64,000 bases of DNA, from contig JACAXG010000068.1 in NCBI GenBank assembly GCA_018881555.1, forward strand, positions 3,500,198-3,564,197, given 5' to 3'. The stretch's first letter is position 1; the number at the start of each line of letters is the position of its first letter. The stretch comes from Amblyornis subalaris (taxonomy: Eukaryota > Chordata > Aves > Passeriformes > Ptilonorhynchidae). A program made the position numbers and the translations under genes. This document shows, one piece after another, positions 12,401 through 22,824 of this stretch. The notes under the pieces are model-generated. The model saw nothing but the letters and a program-made list of their open reading frames with translations, ran no database searches and had not been told where the DNA came from.

Positions 12401-15400
12401 TACTACAACAAAGTCCCTGTGGAGAAGAGGGTAAGGCACCTCCACAAGCATATACACAGGCTGAGTTGCACAGAGATGTGGTCAGCACAGTTTGGATGGC
12501 AATAACACGTTGCTTTATCACTGCTTTATACCTAGCCAGGAGATAAGTCAGTTAATGTTACATCCTCTTGATTGGCAGTGCCATGGAAGGTGGTGTGACA
12601 CAGCCCAGCAGATGAGATGTTCAAATATCCTTCTATCCACACTTTCCTGTGGTCTCAGCGTGAAGAGTTGGCATAATACAACTGTAACAGCCATGCTAGA
12701 TGAGTTTCCTGGGTCTCATTCTGGTCAGCAGAGTTGGTTTTGTCACCTGTAGGTGATGAAGTTCTAGGCCTATGTGACAAGTAACAGCATAAAATGTTCT
12801 GAAATACCTTGCTTGAAATACACTGGCAGAGCAGCAGTTTGATTGGGGCTTTGATAATACACACCCCTGTCACAGTGGTTTGGTTCATGTTGGAGCTGAG
12901 CCCTCACAGAGGTAGATCTTGATCTTGGCTGCTCCAGAGCCTACAGAGTTGATACCTCTGCACTGATACCTCTGGTCTGTGAACCTGGGTGTCTACCACC
13001 CAAGACTTCTTATGCCATGTTAATTCTTACACCATGTTAATTTCTTTGTCATCCACCAATTTCAAATTTGCTGTGATTTTGGCCTCTTTCCAGAATCAGT
13101 CTCCATCCAGCAGTGTGAACCTGGAGGGCATTATCCAAAATGTTTTTGTGGGTGTAACAGTTTTGCATCTGGCCCACAGCTCTGTGGTCTGTGTTAGATA
13201 CCCTGTGTATAATACTGTGGTAATTGTAATGGCAGTCAGCAGTAAATGTTGGCCTCTTGAGGTGCAAAACAACTGAAAAAAAATCAAACTACTGCTGCTC
13301 TAGAAATTAACGTGTGTTGGAATTCTTGCTTCCCTGAGCAAAGAAGAAAACATCTTTTTCTGTTAAAATCTGTTGGTGTCTCTTGGTTTCTCTTCAGTGC
13401 TTAAAACGGGGAGTTGATTATTGTGGAACTAGGAATGTTTGTATATTGGGTGTCTGTAGAAGAATGTGTGTTGTTGAGAAGCTGGGAGATTGGAGCATGC
13501 AGAGCTGGGATTTGTCATCTCTGTTATAGTCGAAGATGCTTTGATTATTCTCCCTGCCCCAGTGAGACATGTTTGGGATGAAACTGGATGAAACAATGCA
13601 GCAGTGAGAAGGGTTGGTTTCTTGTAGAGTCAATCCATGGGAAATGGTTCAGGGGTCTCTTTGGCTGGAGCAATAATGGGAGAGTAAGGGAAAGGCAGTA
13701 GCTTTGGGGTCTCTTTCTTTGTTAGGCAGCTAAGCCAGAGCAGAGTCAGGTCTCCTGCAATTTTGATCCAAAGGATGAGGATAAAGGTCATGAAGGCTCA
13801 GGACTCCTATTGCTGGGGAGGAACCTGCAGCCACAAGCATTGCATTGAGAGATGGTTCTTTGCCTGCTGGGAGGTAACATCCAGCATCATCACTGTTCCT
13901 GAGAACAGTTTAATTGGCTCCCTGGCGGTATTGCTTCCATACATCTTAGTACTGCCCAACACTGTCTGGTCTGTGTGCCTGAAGTTCCTGGTTTTCTTTT
14001 CCTGCAGGTGTTTAAGAATCTTCAGCTGTTCATGGAGAACAAGCAGCCTGAGGATGACCTCTTTGACCGCCTCAATGTAAGCACGTAGTTCGTGGTGAGG
14101 GTGGTGGAGCACCATGAACAGGCTCGCTCTGCATCAGGCAGTAACAGCTGCTCTGTTCCAGAAATGGTTTCAGTGGAAATTTTCTTCCAGAGCAGCCTCA
14201 AAGCCCTGAGTCTATCTCAGTTTGGTGTCTGAATTGTCCACTGTGCCCACAGGTTCCCAAAGCGATGGGCCTTGGTCCTGGTGAGCCTGCCTGGCTCTGA
14301 CCTGGGGAGGTTTTTTCAGAGATGATGAATGTGTGAGGTGACAGATTTTCAGATGCCATCCCCATCTGCACACTTGGCTCTGTGGGAGCACTGTGGTGGT
14401 CCAGGCACATTTATTTTTATTGGAAGTCAAAGCTTCCACACCAAAGAAACCCTTTTTGGCCACTTGTGGTACTTGTTACCAATGTAATACTTGTTGGTTC
14501 TTTGTTCACTTTTCCTGTGGTTTCNGTAATGCTGTGGCTATTCTGTTGTGGTCAGGTCTGAGTACACCAGGCTTCAGCCGTGAGCTGCATATCTGTGTCA
14601 GCCACGGGTCCAGAGGTTTCACAGACGCCATCGTCATTCCTAATGCTCACTGTCATCTCCTTTCTGCTTCTTTAGACCAGTATCTTAAATAAACACCTTC
14701 AAGACCTTATGGAGGGACTGACAGCCAAGGTATTCCGTACTTACAATGCCTCCATCACGCTACAGCAGCAGCTCAAGGAGCTCACTAACCGTAAGTCTTG
14801 TCCCCGAAACTGTGAGGGGAACAGATCTTACCCTGCAGTACAGACCTGGCTTCCTTGGCTGAGCCACAAGTCATATAACTGTTCACCACTTCCTTGTCAC
14901 AGTTCTCCCTGTGCAAACGTCAGGCAGCTGAGGTCTGACCGAAAATCTGCTGTCAGACAGTCTTTTGGGGTAGTTGAGCAGCCCAGCACTGGGGCAGGGT
15001 AGACCTGACTTGTGAGCACACCAAGGAAGGTTATGCCTATTCTTTACCCAAATCTATCTGCTTTCTGTTAATTGAAGGTGCTGTAGATGACAGGCAAGGC
15101 AGATGCATCTGTAACAGCCCCATGTTTCCTGGCTGCTCATTCACCACCTCTGTGAACAGTGCTGCCTTGCACTTGGCAGGTTGGACTTGTAAAGCCCAGC
15201 AGTGTCCTGGGCAGTGTGGTCCTGCTGTCCTCTGCTCTGAGCATGGCTGTGCTTCCCCTCTCTTGAGTTGAAATGGTGTCAGTGGTGATGAATAACATCC
15301 CAGGAGGAGTTAGGGGCTGGGATGGAAGTGGCCAGGCTCTAGGACTGTAGTTAGAGTGTGCTGTCGAGACTGGCCATGGGAGAGGAAGCTCGATTGTGCA

Positions 15401-17902
15401 GTGATTGTGAGAGTGCACTCAGGGGGACACTGGTTGGGGCTGCACACCCTGAAGGACCCACTTGTTCATCACTTTCCTGTCCTTCACAGCGGATGACAAC
15501 ATCCCAGCAAAGATCCTCTCCTACAACCGTGCCAACAGAGCGGTGGCCATTCTGTGTAACCACCAGAGAGCTCCGCCGAAAACCTTCGAGAAGTCCATGA
15601 TGAACCTGCAGAGCAAGGTACCTCCCCCTGTCCTGCTCTGAGGCGGGGCTGGCCTCCAAATGCTGCATCTCAGGAGTCAAGATTCCTTTTCCTTGAAGTG
15701 AAAGCAGAGCCTGCTTTTCCCTGTCAGGAGTTGGTAGTGCGCATCAGAGATGGGCCTGCTTGGATAGGAGCAGTGAGCTGGAAGGGGCTTGTCTGAGTTG
15801 TCTTTTACTTATAAAGAACAAACCAGACCTTTCTTCTGCCCTTCATCCCATAGCTGTGTGTTCTGCTGCCATTGAAACTTTAGCAGTCTCTAGCTCTGAT
15901 CTGTGTCCCCTAAAGAACCTGGAGTGGGCATCCACCCCAGTTGTGTGAATCCCAGGCCACTGTCAGTGTGTACATAGTACATTATGCCCCTCTGACTTGA
16001 CCTCTTCCTTTGCAGATTGTTTCTGGTGAAGGCCATGAGGTCCAAAGGGGTTAGGTCTGTTCCTGGTCTGGCTTTAGAATAACCTTCACAATGAGGAGTT
16101 CTGGTTTGGCACTGCAGTGTCCCCTGCTTCCATAACACCTAACATGGCTGCCTTCACCCTAGATCCTAGAGCTCGGGGGATGTTCAAGGGGTATCGTTGA
16201 GCAGGCGCTGCAAAATGCTAAATCTCCCTGAATCCCAGACTTACTGGAGAAGAACTGCCTGAAGCCTTAACACCTTTCAGTGTATAGGATTTGGGGCTGA
16301 TTCCTGCTCAGGAAACAGGGATCAACCTTCCGCATAGCCATCAGAGAGCTGGTAGTGGTGGGATGCAGTGGAGGCAGACAAGCTGTCAGGAGGGGCTGTT
16401 GGCCAGGCCGGACCAAGCCAAATTCCTTGGCCTGCTTGGTTGTAGCTGTGTGAGAAAGCTCCCAGCACCAGCTTGTCTTGGGGAAATGAGCGGGGCCCTG
16501 TTTTCTGAGGGGAATCTCTCAGCACACTCAGCTGTGCAGTGGCCTGATAGTTCTGCAGAAGTGGATCTGAGTGCTGGTAGATCCTGAACACAGTCACAGG
16601 CTCGCTCCCTGGGTCATGCTGCCCAGGGGTGACTGCCACAGCTGTCAGCAGCTTGTTCACAGTGCNGCCATCTGGTTTTGCCTCTCCTAGATTGATGCCA
16701 AGAAGGAGCAATTAGCTGATGCCAGGAGGGAACTGAAAAGCGCCAAAGCTGATGCCAAGGTCCGGAGGGATGAGAAGTCTAAAAAGTAAGGCTGGTGTTG
16801 CTGGGCTGTGCAGTGCTCCCAGAAGGGGTCCCTTCACCCTGTATTCCGTTTTCCTGGCCTGTGATTTGGGCAAGCCTTCTTTTGCCCTCTTCATTCTGTG
16901 CATGAAGAAATGGCCACCCATTGGATGATCTGACCCTGTGGTTCCCCACGTGGTCACTCGTGCCCAGCCCTCCGAGCTGAGCGCTCACCAGTGCTCACCC
17001 ACCCTGCTGCTGCCCGGGACCAGCAGAGGGATGGACCCAGTGTGCAGCGTTGCTGTCTTACTGGGAGCCAGGAGTCACACAATTAATTGATTGCACAGGC
17101 ACCTCCCTGAGTTCTGCTCTCCCCGTCGGAAGCCCACGGCACAGACGATGTGCTGGGGCTCCATGTGGGCTCTGCGGAACAGCCACAGGGGAGCTGAGTT
17201 ACAGGAGCTCTGGAAGCAGGATCACAGCATGACTTACTGAGGGAGAGATGGGCTGCTTTGGGAGTGGGTGTAGCATCAGATCAGTTCGGGCTGTTGCTTC
17301 CAACCCTTTAAAACAAAACTGCTGCTTAAGATTCCTGCTCTGCCTCTTGGAAAATGTCAGTACTTAATTGCATGTGCTGAGTGTGTTGTGTCACCATCTG
17401 TGCTGACACAGCTGCCCTGTGTGGCTGGTGGCATTGCTTACCTTGAGCAGAGTCCCTCTGGGTTCCCACAGTGCTGGCAGGGCATTAGGAATTCAATGTT
17501 TTGTTCTTTCTCACTCCAGGACAGTGGAGAGCAAGAAGAAAGCAGTGCAGAGGATCGAGGAGCAACTGATGAAGCTGGAGGTTCAGGCTACAGATAGGGA
17601 GGAGAACAAGCAGATCGCTTTGGGCACCTCCAAACTCAACTATCTGGATCCCAGGATCTCTGTTGCTTGGTAAGCACCTGCCTGGAGGNTGCTGGGGTGA
17701 TCCACCCCTTCACTTCTGTCTTGTCCCCCCACATAGACAAGGACAGGCTCTCTGGCCTTCCTTTTATCCCTAATTCTAACAGCATCTCCTCTCCTGCAGG
17801 TGTAAGAAGTGGGGAATTCCTATAGAGAAGATTTATAACAAAACCCAACGAGAGAAATTTGCCTGGGCTATCGACATGGCAGAGGAAGACTATGAGTTTT
17901 AA
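3301..17902 (+). CDS. TOP1: TOP1, DNA topoisomerase I (3' thirteen coding exons, spliced span)
   Basis: Type IB DNA topoisomerase, a nuclear enzyme that nicks one DNA strand through a 3'-phosphotyrosyl intermediate, lets the duplex swivel, and religates it, relieving supercoils during transcription and replication. The thirteen exons join in frame to 560 codons equivalent to human residues 206-765: core domain, a charged coiled-coil linker (exons starting 16691 and 17520) and the C-terminal domain. Catalytic residues by human numbering are all present: Arg488 at 12254-12256, Lys532 at 12386-12388, Arg590 at 14736-14738, His632 at 15561-15563 and nucleophile Tyr723 (motif LNYLDPR) at 17641-17643. 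Arg364 and Asp533, known camptothecin contacts, are also kept. The first base completes a Trp codon begun upstream, so the disordered N-terminal domain lies outside the window. Identification rests on near-identity to remembered vertebrate TOP1. No broken frame or missing exon is seen. Confidence 0.98.
3417..6683 (+). other. TOP1: TOP1 intron, 3.3 kb
   Basis: Largest complete TOP1 intron in the window, from GTGAGT to TTTGTAG. A weak, old CR1-like tail may sit near 4060-4110, but the match is too poor to call. No other recognisable feature is seen. Confidence 0.75.
6684..6805 (+). CDS. TOP1: TOP1 exon, human residues 244-284
   Basis: Acceptor TTTGTAG; reads [20 protein letters not shown] and on to FFKDWRK in the DNA-clamp core. 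Donor GTATGT. Length is 122 bp, consistent with phase 1 in and phase 0 out. Confidence 0.97.
7522..7644 (+). CDS. TOP1: TOP1 exon, human residues 285-325
   Basis: Acceptor CTGCAAG; reads [18 protein letters not shown] then [21 protein letters not shown]. Donor GTACCA. Phase 0 on both sides, 123 bp. The frame is also open through about 440 bp of the preceding intron, but that upstream part does not resemble TOP1. Confidence 0.97.
7891..7938. repeat. Two-copy imperfect tandem duplication
   Basis: Copy 1 is 7891-7916 (26 nt) and copy 2 is 7917-7938 (22 nt, lacking four bases of copy 1). Each starts TAAAGTTAAGTAA and ends ACTGCTTAAG, and a third partial start follows. It lies in the TOP1 intron after 7644. 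It is most likely a recent replication slippage product. Confidence 0.8.
9087..9274 (+). CDS. TOP1: TOP1 exon, human residues 326-388
   Basis: Acceptor TTTTCCAG; 188 bp. Encodes the core segment [19 protein letters not shown], then [13 protein letters not shown], which contains the equivalent of Arg364 (minor-groove and camptothecin contact), then [13 protein letters not shown]. Donor GTGAGC splits a Lys codon. Confidence 0.98.
9918..10062 (+). CDS. TOP1: TOP1 exon, human residues 388-436
   Basis: Acceptor CTCTGTAG; 145 bp. Reads [20 protein letters not shown] and [19 protein letters not shown], ending SSRIK before donor GTAAAG. Part of the core subdomain I/III boundary by homology. Confidence 0.97.
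11076..11219 (+). CDS. TOP1: TOP1 exon, human residues 437-484
   Basis: Acceptor CCTGCAG; 144 bp, phase 0 on both sides. Reads [20 protein letters not shown] and ends [10 protein letters not shown] at donor GTGAGG. Essentially identical to the mammalian exon. Confidence 0.98.
12245..12430 (+). CDS. TOP1: TOP1 exon with catalytic Arg488 and Lys532 (human residues 485-546)
   Basis: Acceptor AAATGTAG; 186 bp, phase 0 on both sides. LALRAGNEK supplies catalytic Arg488 (12254-12256) and [11 protein letters not shown] supplies Lys532 (12386-12388) and Asp533. These residues contact the scissile phosphate and act as general acid in the type IB mechanism (family knowledge). Donor GTAAGG. Confidence 0.98.
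14008..14076 (+). CDS. TOP1: TOP1 exon, human residues 547-569
   Basis: A short 69 bp exon after acceptor TTCCTGCAG, reading [20 protein letters not shown] then RLN before donor GTAAGC. Phase 0 on both sides. Confidence 0.97.
14676..14790 (+). CDS. TOP1: TOP1 exon with catalytic Arg590 (human residues 570-608)
   Basis: Acceptor TCTTTAG; 115 bp. Reads [20 protein letters not shown] followed by RTYNAS, where the Arg at 14736-14738 is catalytic Arg590. Donor GTAAGT leaves one base of a Pro codon. Confidence 0.98.
15490..15617 (+). CDS. TOP1: TOP1 exon with catalytic His632 (human residues 608-650)
   Basis: Acceptor TTCACAG; 128 bp. Reads [20 protein letters not shown] and [15 protein letters not shown]. 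His at 15561-15563 is the catalytic His632 equivalent. Ends NLQSK at donor GTACCT. Confidence 0.98.
16691..16785 (+). CDS. TOP1: TOP1 exon, linker coiled coil (human residues 651-682)
   Basis: Acceptor CTCCTAG; 95 bp. Highly charged helical linker reading [20 protein letters not shown] and then [12 protein letters not shown]. It is the most divergent exon against mammals in this window. The linker slows controlled rotation of DNA (family knowledge). Donor GTAAGG. Confidence 0.97.
17520..17669 (+). CDS. TOP1: TOP1 exon with nucleophile Tyr723 (human residues 682-732)
   Basis: Acceptor ACTCCAG; 150 bp. Second linker helix ([18 protein letters not shown]) followed by the C-terminal domain start. 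Tyr at 17641-17643 in LNYLDPR is the active-site nucleophile; the preceding Asn is the camptothecin-sensitivity residue Asn722. Donor GTAAGC. Confidence 0.98.
17800..17902 (+). CDS. TOP1: TOP1 terminal coding exon and stop (human residues 732-765)
   Basis: Acceptor CCTGCAG; completes a Trp codon and reads [20 protein letters not shown] to the conserved C terminus EEDYEF with TAA at 17900-17902. The preceding intron is only 130 bp. Confidence 0.98.
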
Positions 17903-19205
17903 CCTGTTTTTATTGAGCTGAATTTTATGGGAAAAGGGAGTAGCCTGGTTTTTAGGGAGATTGATAAACTGTGAGCCTTACTTGTCCTTGGATGCTGGGG
18001 AAGGGGGAGGAAAGGGGCAAGTGAGCATCAGATAAAACAGCCAACATCTTGCAGAAAGCATAACCTGGAAATATCCTAAAGGAGCTGAGCCAGTTGTCCT
18101 ATGGACAACTTATTTAAAAATGTTTCAGAGATCCAAATTCTAGCTGTCTGGTTTGTGTGGTTTTTCTCTTGAGGCAGGGCAAGTGGATGGGGGATTTGTC
18201 AACCTTCCGCCAGGCAAATTCACCATCACACTGAGAGCGTGGGAATCTTTAGCTACTGTATACAAAATCCAATTATATTGGTGCGTTTTTACAGTTAGGG
18301 TTTTGCAATAACTTCTATATTTTAATAGAAAATGGACTCCTTAACCCCTGCCCTTCCCCTCCCCCTCCCGCCCCATTTCAGAATTTAACAAATAAACAAA
18401 ATTTAAGGAACCCAACGCACCTGTTACAGCTATCACTATAGTCATGGAAATACCCAAATCTTTTTCAATTTGTCACTTGAAACAGTCGTGGCATTGGGAC
18501 ATGAATTACAAATATCCACCACATCTGTTCAGAGCAAATCATGATGGGAAATCGGCCTCCTGACTTGAGTGTTCCTATTTTAAATGTGAATTTTTATTTC
18601 TTTTTAATTATTTTAAAATATTTAAACAGTTTTCTTTCTTTCTTGATCTTAAAGATCGTGTAGATTTGGGGAGTGGGTGGGGGGAGGGGGCCGTGTGATG
18701 GGCAGACGTGTGTGGAATTTGAGGACAAGTGAAATTGGAAACAAATGACATTCCCATCACCCTTTGTTCTGAACACGCTCTGTACACTTCCAAGAATTAT
18801 CTACTTTTTAGGTTTGTCAGACTGTTTTACCTTTTTCCCCCCCTTTTTTTCTAAGCCCCACTCCCCTCTTTTACTTGAAAGATTTTATTGTGTAAAAAGA
18901 AGTTTCACAGGTCAATAAATTTCGAGGGAAATGAGCATTGGTCCAAAAAGGAAAATAATCAAGATTTTAGGGCTTTTATTTTTTTCTTTTGTAATTGTGT
19001 AAAAAAATTTTAAAAATTAAAAAGCAGAATTTTAATGTGAAACCTTTTTTTGCTATAATCATTAGTCTTAGAGGCATTGTTAGTGTAGTGTGTGTGCAAG
19101 ACCATTTCCTGCAGCCTTTCCTCAACAAGTATCTTCTATTTTTATCATGAATTCCCTTTTAATCAACTGTAGGTTATTTAAAATAAATTCCTACAACTTA
19201 ACTGA
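17903..19205 (+). other. TOP1: TOP1 3' untranslated region
   Basis: AT-rich unspliced sequence from the stop codon to the poly(A) site, about 1.3 kb. It contains poly-pyrimidine stretches near 18350-18375 and 18830-18870 and internal AATAAA hexamers at 18391-18396 and 18914-18919 that could give shorter transcripts. The end is inferred from the final signal and its downstream GT-rich element. Confidence 0.85.
18914..18919 (+). terminator. TOP1: Possible proximal poly(A) signal in the TOP1 3'UTR
   Basis: A canonical AATAAA hexamer 268 nt before the distal signal. The sequence that follows is not strongly GU-rich, so use is uncertain. Confidence 0.35.
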
Positions 19206-19227
19206 GTGTTGGTGTCTGTGTGTTCCT
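19182..19227 (+). terminator. TOP1: TOP1 principal polyadenylation signal and downstream GU-rich element
   Basis: AATAAA at 19182-19187 is followed about 20 nt later by a strong GT-rich stretch (GTGTTGGTGTCTGTGTGTT, about 19206-19224), the standard vertebrate cleavage and polyadenylation architecture. Cleavage is expected at about 19198-19206. This also coincides with the end of the AT-rich sequence. Confidence 0.85.
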
Positions 19228-20884
19228 TCACCTCCGGCCCTGCACGTGAGGTCCCCATGATCNCTGGGCCGGGGGAGACGATGGGGTGCAATTCCCGTTC
19301 CCAGCCCCAGCAGGAATTACCTGAAGGATGTGTCCCATCCCTGCCTTGCTGTGATTCTGCTTCACCCCTCTCTGCCAGTGGTCGCTGTGGGTTTCCGTGC
19401 AGGCACACCTGGGCCTCAGTTTGCTTTGTCCTGGGAAAACCCCTGCCCAGGACAGCGGAGAGCAGGAGCAGGGGGATGCGGTGACACCTGGGCTGCTCTT
19501 CCCGGCTTGGTTTCTCTGCTGCCTTTTATTCGCCCCCTGCCCTCTGCGGGGAGGAGGATGGAGGGAGAGCAGCTCCTCCTTCTCTCATCGCTGGGAAGGG
19601 TGAGAGGCTGGTGGATGCATCCATATCCCTGGCACTGGGAGCGCAGCCCTGGCCTGGTGTCCTTGCAGATTGTGGAGCAGAAATGGGCCCTGGCTCCTCT
19701 GCAAGCACCTCCCCGTGACCCCAGTGCTGGGGTGGGCTCCCAGACCCCCCAAGGGCATCTGTGGGGTCAGGCTCAGCCAGCTGAGCAGCCTCAGGGCAGC
19801 CAGCCCCGAGCAGGGCTTCCTGCTGCCCGCTGCGATCTTCCAGGAGCTTTGTTGTGGCTGCACAAACTCGGGGTTTGGCAGCAGTTCCCGTTTACTCTCT
19901 GGGGCCTTTCCAAGGTGCAGCGGAGAAAATGCCAGCGGAGAGGGAAAGGGGCTCATTGTGCTCCCGACCTGCCCGTGCCTGGAACAATGCAGCCTGTAAA
20001 AATACCGTTTCTATTTATACAGCCCTCCTTCCCGCCTGCAGCCCTGGCCCAACAAAATTCCCAAATCTTANACTGCTGAACCAGGGAACTGTTGANTGCA
20101 GTGAGAAGGGATGTACTCCCACAGAGGGGATCCTGCACCCCAACACTGCTGCCGGCAGATCCCGCTTCTCCCTGGCCATGGTGGGATGCCCCAGCCAGGC
20201 TGGGAGATCTGTGCTCTGCCTGGAAGTGCAAGGCCAGACTGATGTCTGAGGCTGGAGNGTGCTGTGCCTCTGTAAGCAAGAAGGAAAAGTATTGGTGGAA
20301 AACCATCCCTTGGAAAGGNACCCAGCTCCCTCCAAGCACTGGGGAGCACAGGCTCTGTCCCGGGCAGGGAGCCGAGGAGGGTTTAATCTGTGGTTTTGCC
20401 TGTGGCACAGCAGGGTGAGGACCACACACCCCACACTTTCCATGGAGAATTCCCAGACCCCATTGACTCACTGTGCAAACAAAGAAATGGCCACAAACGT
20501 GCATCCCGTCTTGCATCCCACCGCTGCAGCGCCCGCCCCTGCCTGCCCCAGTGCCACCACCCCAGCTGGGCTGTCCTGCCCCACGACAGGGCTTGTGTTT
20601 GGCAGTCAGGGAAACTGAGGCAGCAGTGACATGACCGGTGGCAGGGGCAAAATGTGGCTTGAAACCGGATCTTGTGCATCGCGGGCCCACGGACAGGGCC
20701 TGACAGCCAAGGGGAGGTGCAAACCCTGCAGGATGCAGCCCCATCCCCCTTGAAGCCTTACAGGATTCCAGGGTTGAAAATTGAAACCAGGTGAATTCAG
20801 GATATTAAAAAAGCGTGTGCTCCCCACGCAACATTAGGGAGTGGGGACAGGGAACGTGGAGCTGCAGCGGGTTTCCCACCAGGT

Positions 20885-21130
20885 GCCGGGTGTAATCCAG
20901 AGGGATGCTGCGGAGCCTGGGAGGGGCGGGAGGCTGTGGGGGGAGGCAGCCCNGCCTGCGGGCACGGCTCTGCCCGGCTCCTCGGAGAGCGAGCGGCANG
21001 CGGCCGGCACCGCGCCAGCATCCGCGGCCGCTCCGCAGCCCCGGGCGGGTCTGCTTTCCATCCCCGGCACAACCCTGCTCCGCGTCTGCCAACACCAGCC
21101 CGGGCAGGAGGCGGCTCCGCACCGCCTTCC
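20885..21130. promoter_or_regulatory. CpG-rich block between the two genes
   Basis: About 245 bp with roughly two dozen CpG dinucleotides by eye and many GC-box-like runs, standing out from flanks that are GC-rich but CpG-poor. It could be a promoter for an unannotated or antisense noncoding transcript, a distal PLCG1 promoter or enhancer, or an unmethylated orphan CpG island. No gene attaches to it in the sequence. Confidence 0.35.
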
Positions 21131-22699
21131 CTCAGGGCTTTCCAGATCCTGCTCCCTGCAGCACCGGGGAAGCTCTTCCCCGATGGCGATTTTCTCAGCC
21201 CGTGGGCTGGTGTTGCCTTTACCCACCCCAGGCAGCGCGGAGCACGCAGGAATGAATAACTAACCCGGAGCGGGGCATCTCTCCCTGGGATTGCACCACT
21301 CCTTCAGATGAGAATCAGGCACCTCGTCTCAACAAGTGGTCCCCAGGGCAGGAGAGGGATGCATCCATTCCCAGACACTGGTGTCAGAGGGATGCCAGGC
21401 TGCAGGGACCCCCCGCACTTGCCTGTGGGGTGGCCTCAGAGTGCTATTTCCTGGATTTTGTTCCCCAGGCCTTGAGCACGGCTGGGGCTGTCCTTAAGCC
21501 GGAGGTCACCTGGCCGTTGGCCTGTTCCTGGTGGGAGGATGCAGCTGCTCCATGAATCCTGCAGGATATGGGGGTTGGCATCCCGTGCTTCGGAACTGTG
21601 AAGGGGGAAGGTGCTGGGGCCACTCAGAGGGGAAAATCCCCTTTTTCCTGGAGGTGTTTGCAAGGAGAGATGACAGAACTCCCAGCCCTCCACAGCCACA
21701 TGATGAACACANTCCAGGGAATTTCTTCAATAGCAAAACAGGAATGTAATGGAAGTTTTTGCTGCCCTACGGGGTGGNGGGTGATTGTTCACAGTCTGGC
21801 TGGTACAGGAGCTGGGACCACCAAGCAGGCAGCAGGCACACAAACACAGTTTCCTGTGCTGTCCAATGAAACGGTGAAATTCCTTGGTGTGCAGCATCTC
21901 AGACAGGGAGACCTAATGCAAGGCTAAAAGATGATCAGTCAGACTTGGAAAATAAAAAATATCCATCACAAACACCACATTGTAAACCACATCCTCCACA
22001 CGCTGTCCCCAGCCAGCCCGAGCTCCGGAGCTGAGGTCACACCTTGCCGGGTGCTCTCCATCAGCAGGAACGCGCAGTGTTTGGGAGCGAGGGAGTTACC
22101 TCTTCTGCTTCTTCGATGGCCACGCTCCATCCTCAGGTTTTGCCCTCAAAAACAAGGGTGTGCCCATAATTCTCAGCTATTTTAAGACCACTGGGAGCCN
22201 GCTGCTTCCTGCCGGTCCCAAGCGAGGCCATTACACAAGCCAGGAGCGACTTCCCCGGCGGCCAGAGCAGCTCACCCCGGAGAGAATGAGGCTGAGCCTC
22301 CTGTGCCAACACCCAGCACAGGCTCCAGTGGCTCAGGCTCAGCTGAGCATGTCCCCCGTACCCTGTCAGCCCTTACAGTGCTGTCATACACTGCCCATTT
22401 TTATCAGGGCAGGTTTAGGCTCTTATCCCGCTGTCTGTGCTTGCCNGTTTGGTGCCCAGACACTGCACAGGATCCTAAACAACCTTGTAGGGCTCCTGCT
22501 GTGTGTTCACATGTGTGTGCTGAGGCATGTCCCTTTGGAGGCAGGTGAAGCAGTAGGACAGAGGGAGCTGCTCACACGTGGGATGCAATCAGGGATGGGC
22601 CCCTCACTTAGAAAATGATGCTCCTCCCAGTCTCAGCCATGAGCTGTGGGGGTGAGATAAGGGCTGCTCAGCACAAGCTGCCTTGCCACGGGCCTGTAG

Positions 22700-22730
22700 A
22701 CATATGTGTGTATGTATGTGTGTGTATTCA
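22700..22730. repeat. Short TG/TATG microsatellite
   Basis: Alternating ATGTGTGTATGTATGTGTGT-type sequence immediately before a CR1 fragment. A second alternating ATGTATATATACATATAT tract follows the fragment at about 22824-22843. Confidence 0.7.
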
Positions 22731-22733
22731 AAT

Positions 22734-22824
22734 AGATCCATTACGGTTGGAAAAAGAAAAAAATCTTGGGATCATTAAGGTTGGAAAAGACCTCTAAGAT
22801 CATCAAGTCCAACCATCAACCCAT
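22734..22824 (-). mobile_element. CR1 LINE 3'-tail fragment
   Basis: The segment 22771-22824 carries the antisense of the avian CR1 3' terminus (GGTTGGAAAAGACCTCTAAG, then ATCATCAAGTCCAACCATCA). A second, poorer copy of the same terminal motif lies just before it at 22734-22755. The element is heavily 5' truncated, as is usual for CR1, and is oriented on the minus strand. Confidence 0.8.

Larger units (their letters stand above)
6806..17799 (+). other. TOP1: Remaining TOP1 introns (interspersed with the exons listed separately)
   Basis: Introns 6806-7521, 7645-9086, 9275-9917, 10063-11075, 11220-12244, 12431-14007, 14077-14675, 14791-15489, 15618-16690, 16786-17519 and 17670-17799 all have GT-AG ends. 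Apart from the small tandem duplication at 7891-7938 I see no repeats, RNA genes or coding sequence in them. Confidence 0.8.

Noticed and set aside
18391..18396. AATAAA in the first half of the TOP1 3'UTR
   Set aside because: No GU-rich downstream element follows, so I do not call it a poly(A) site.
19953..20744. 263-codon minus-strand frame in the intergenic region
   Set aside because: It contains several ambiguous codons, no domain and no splice or promoter context, and overlaps equally long frames in other phases.
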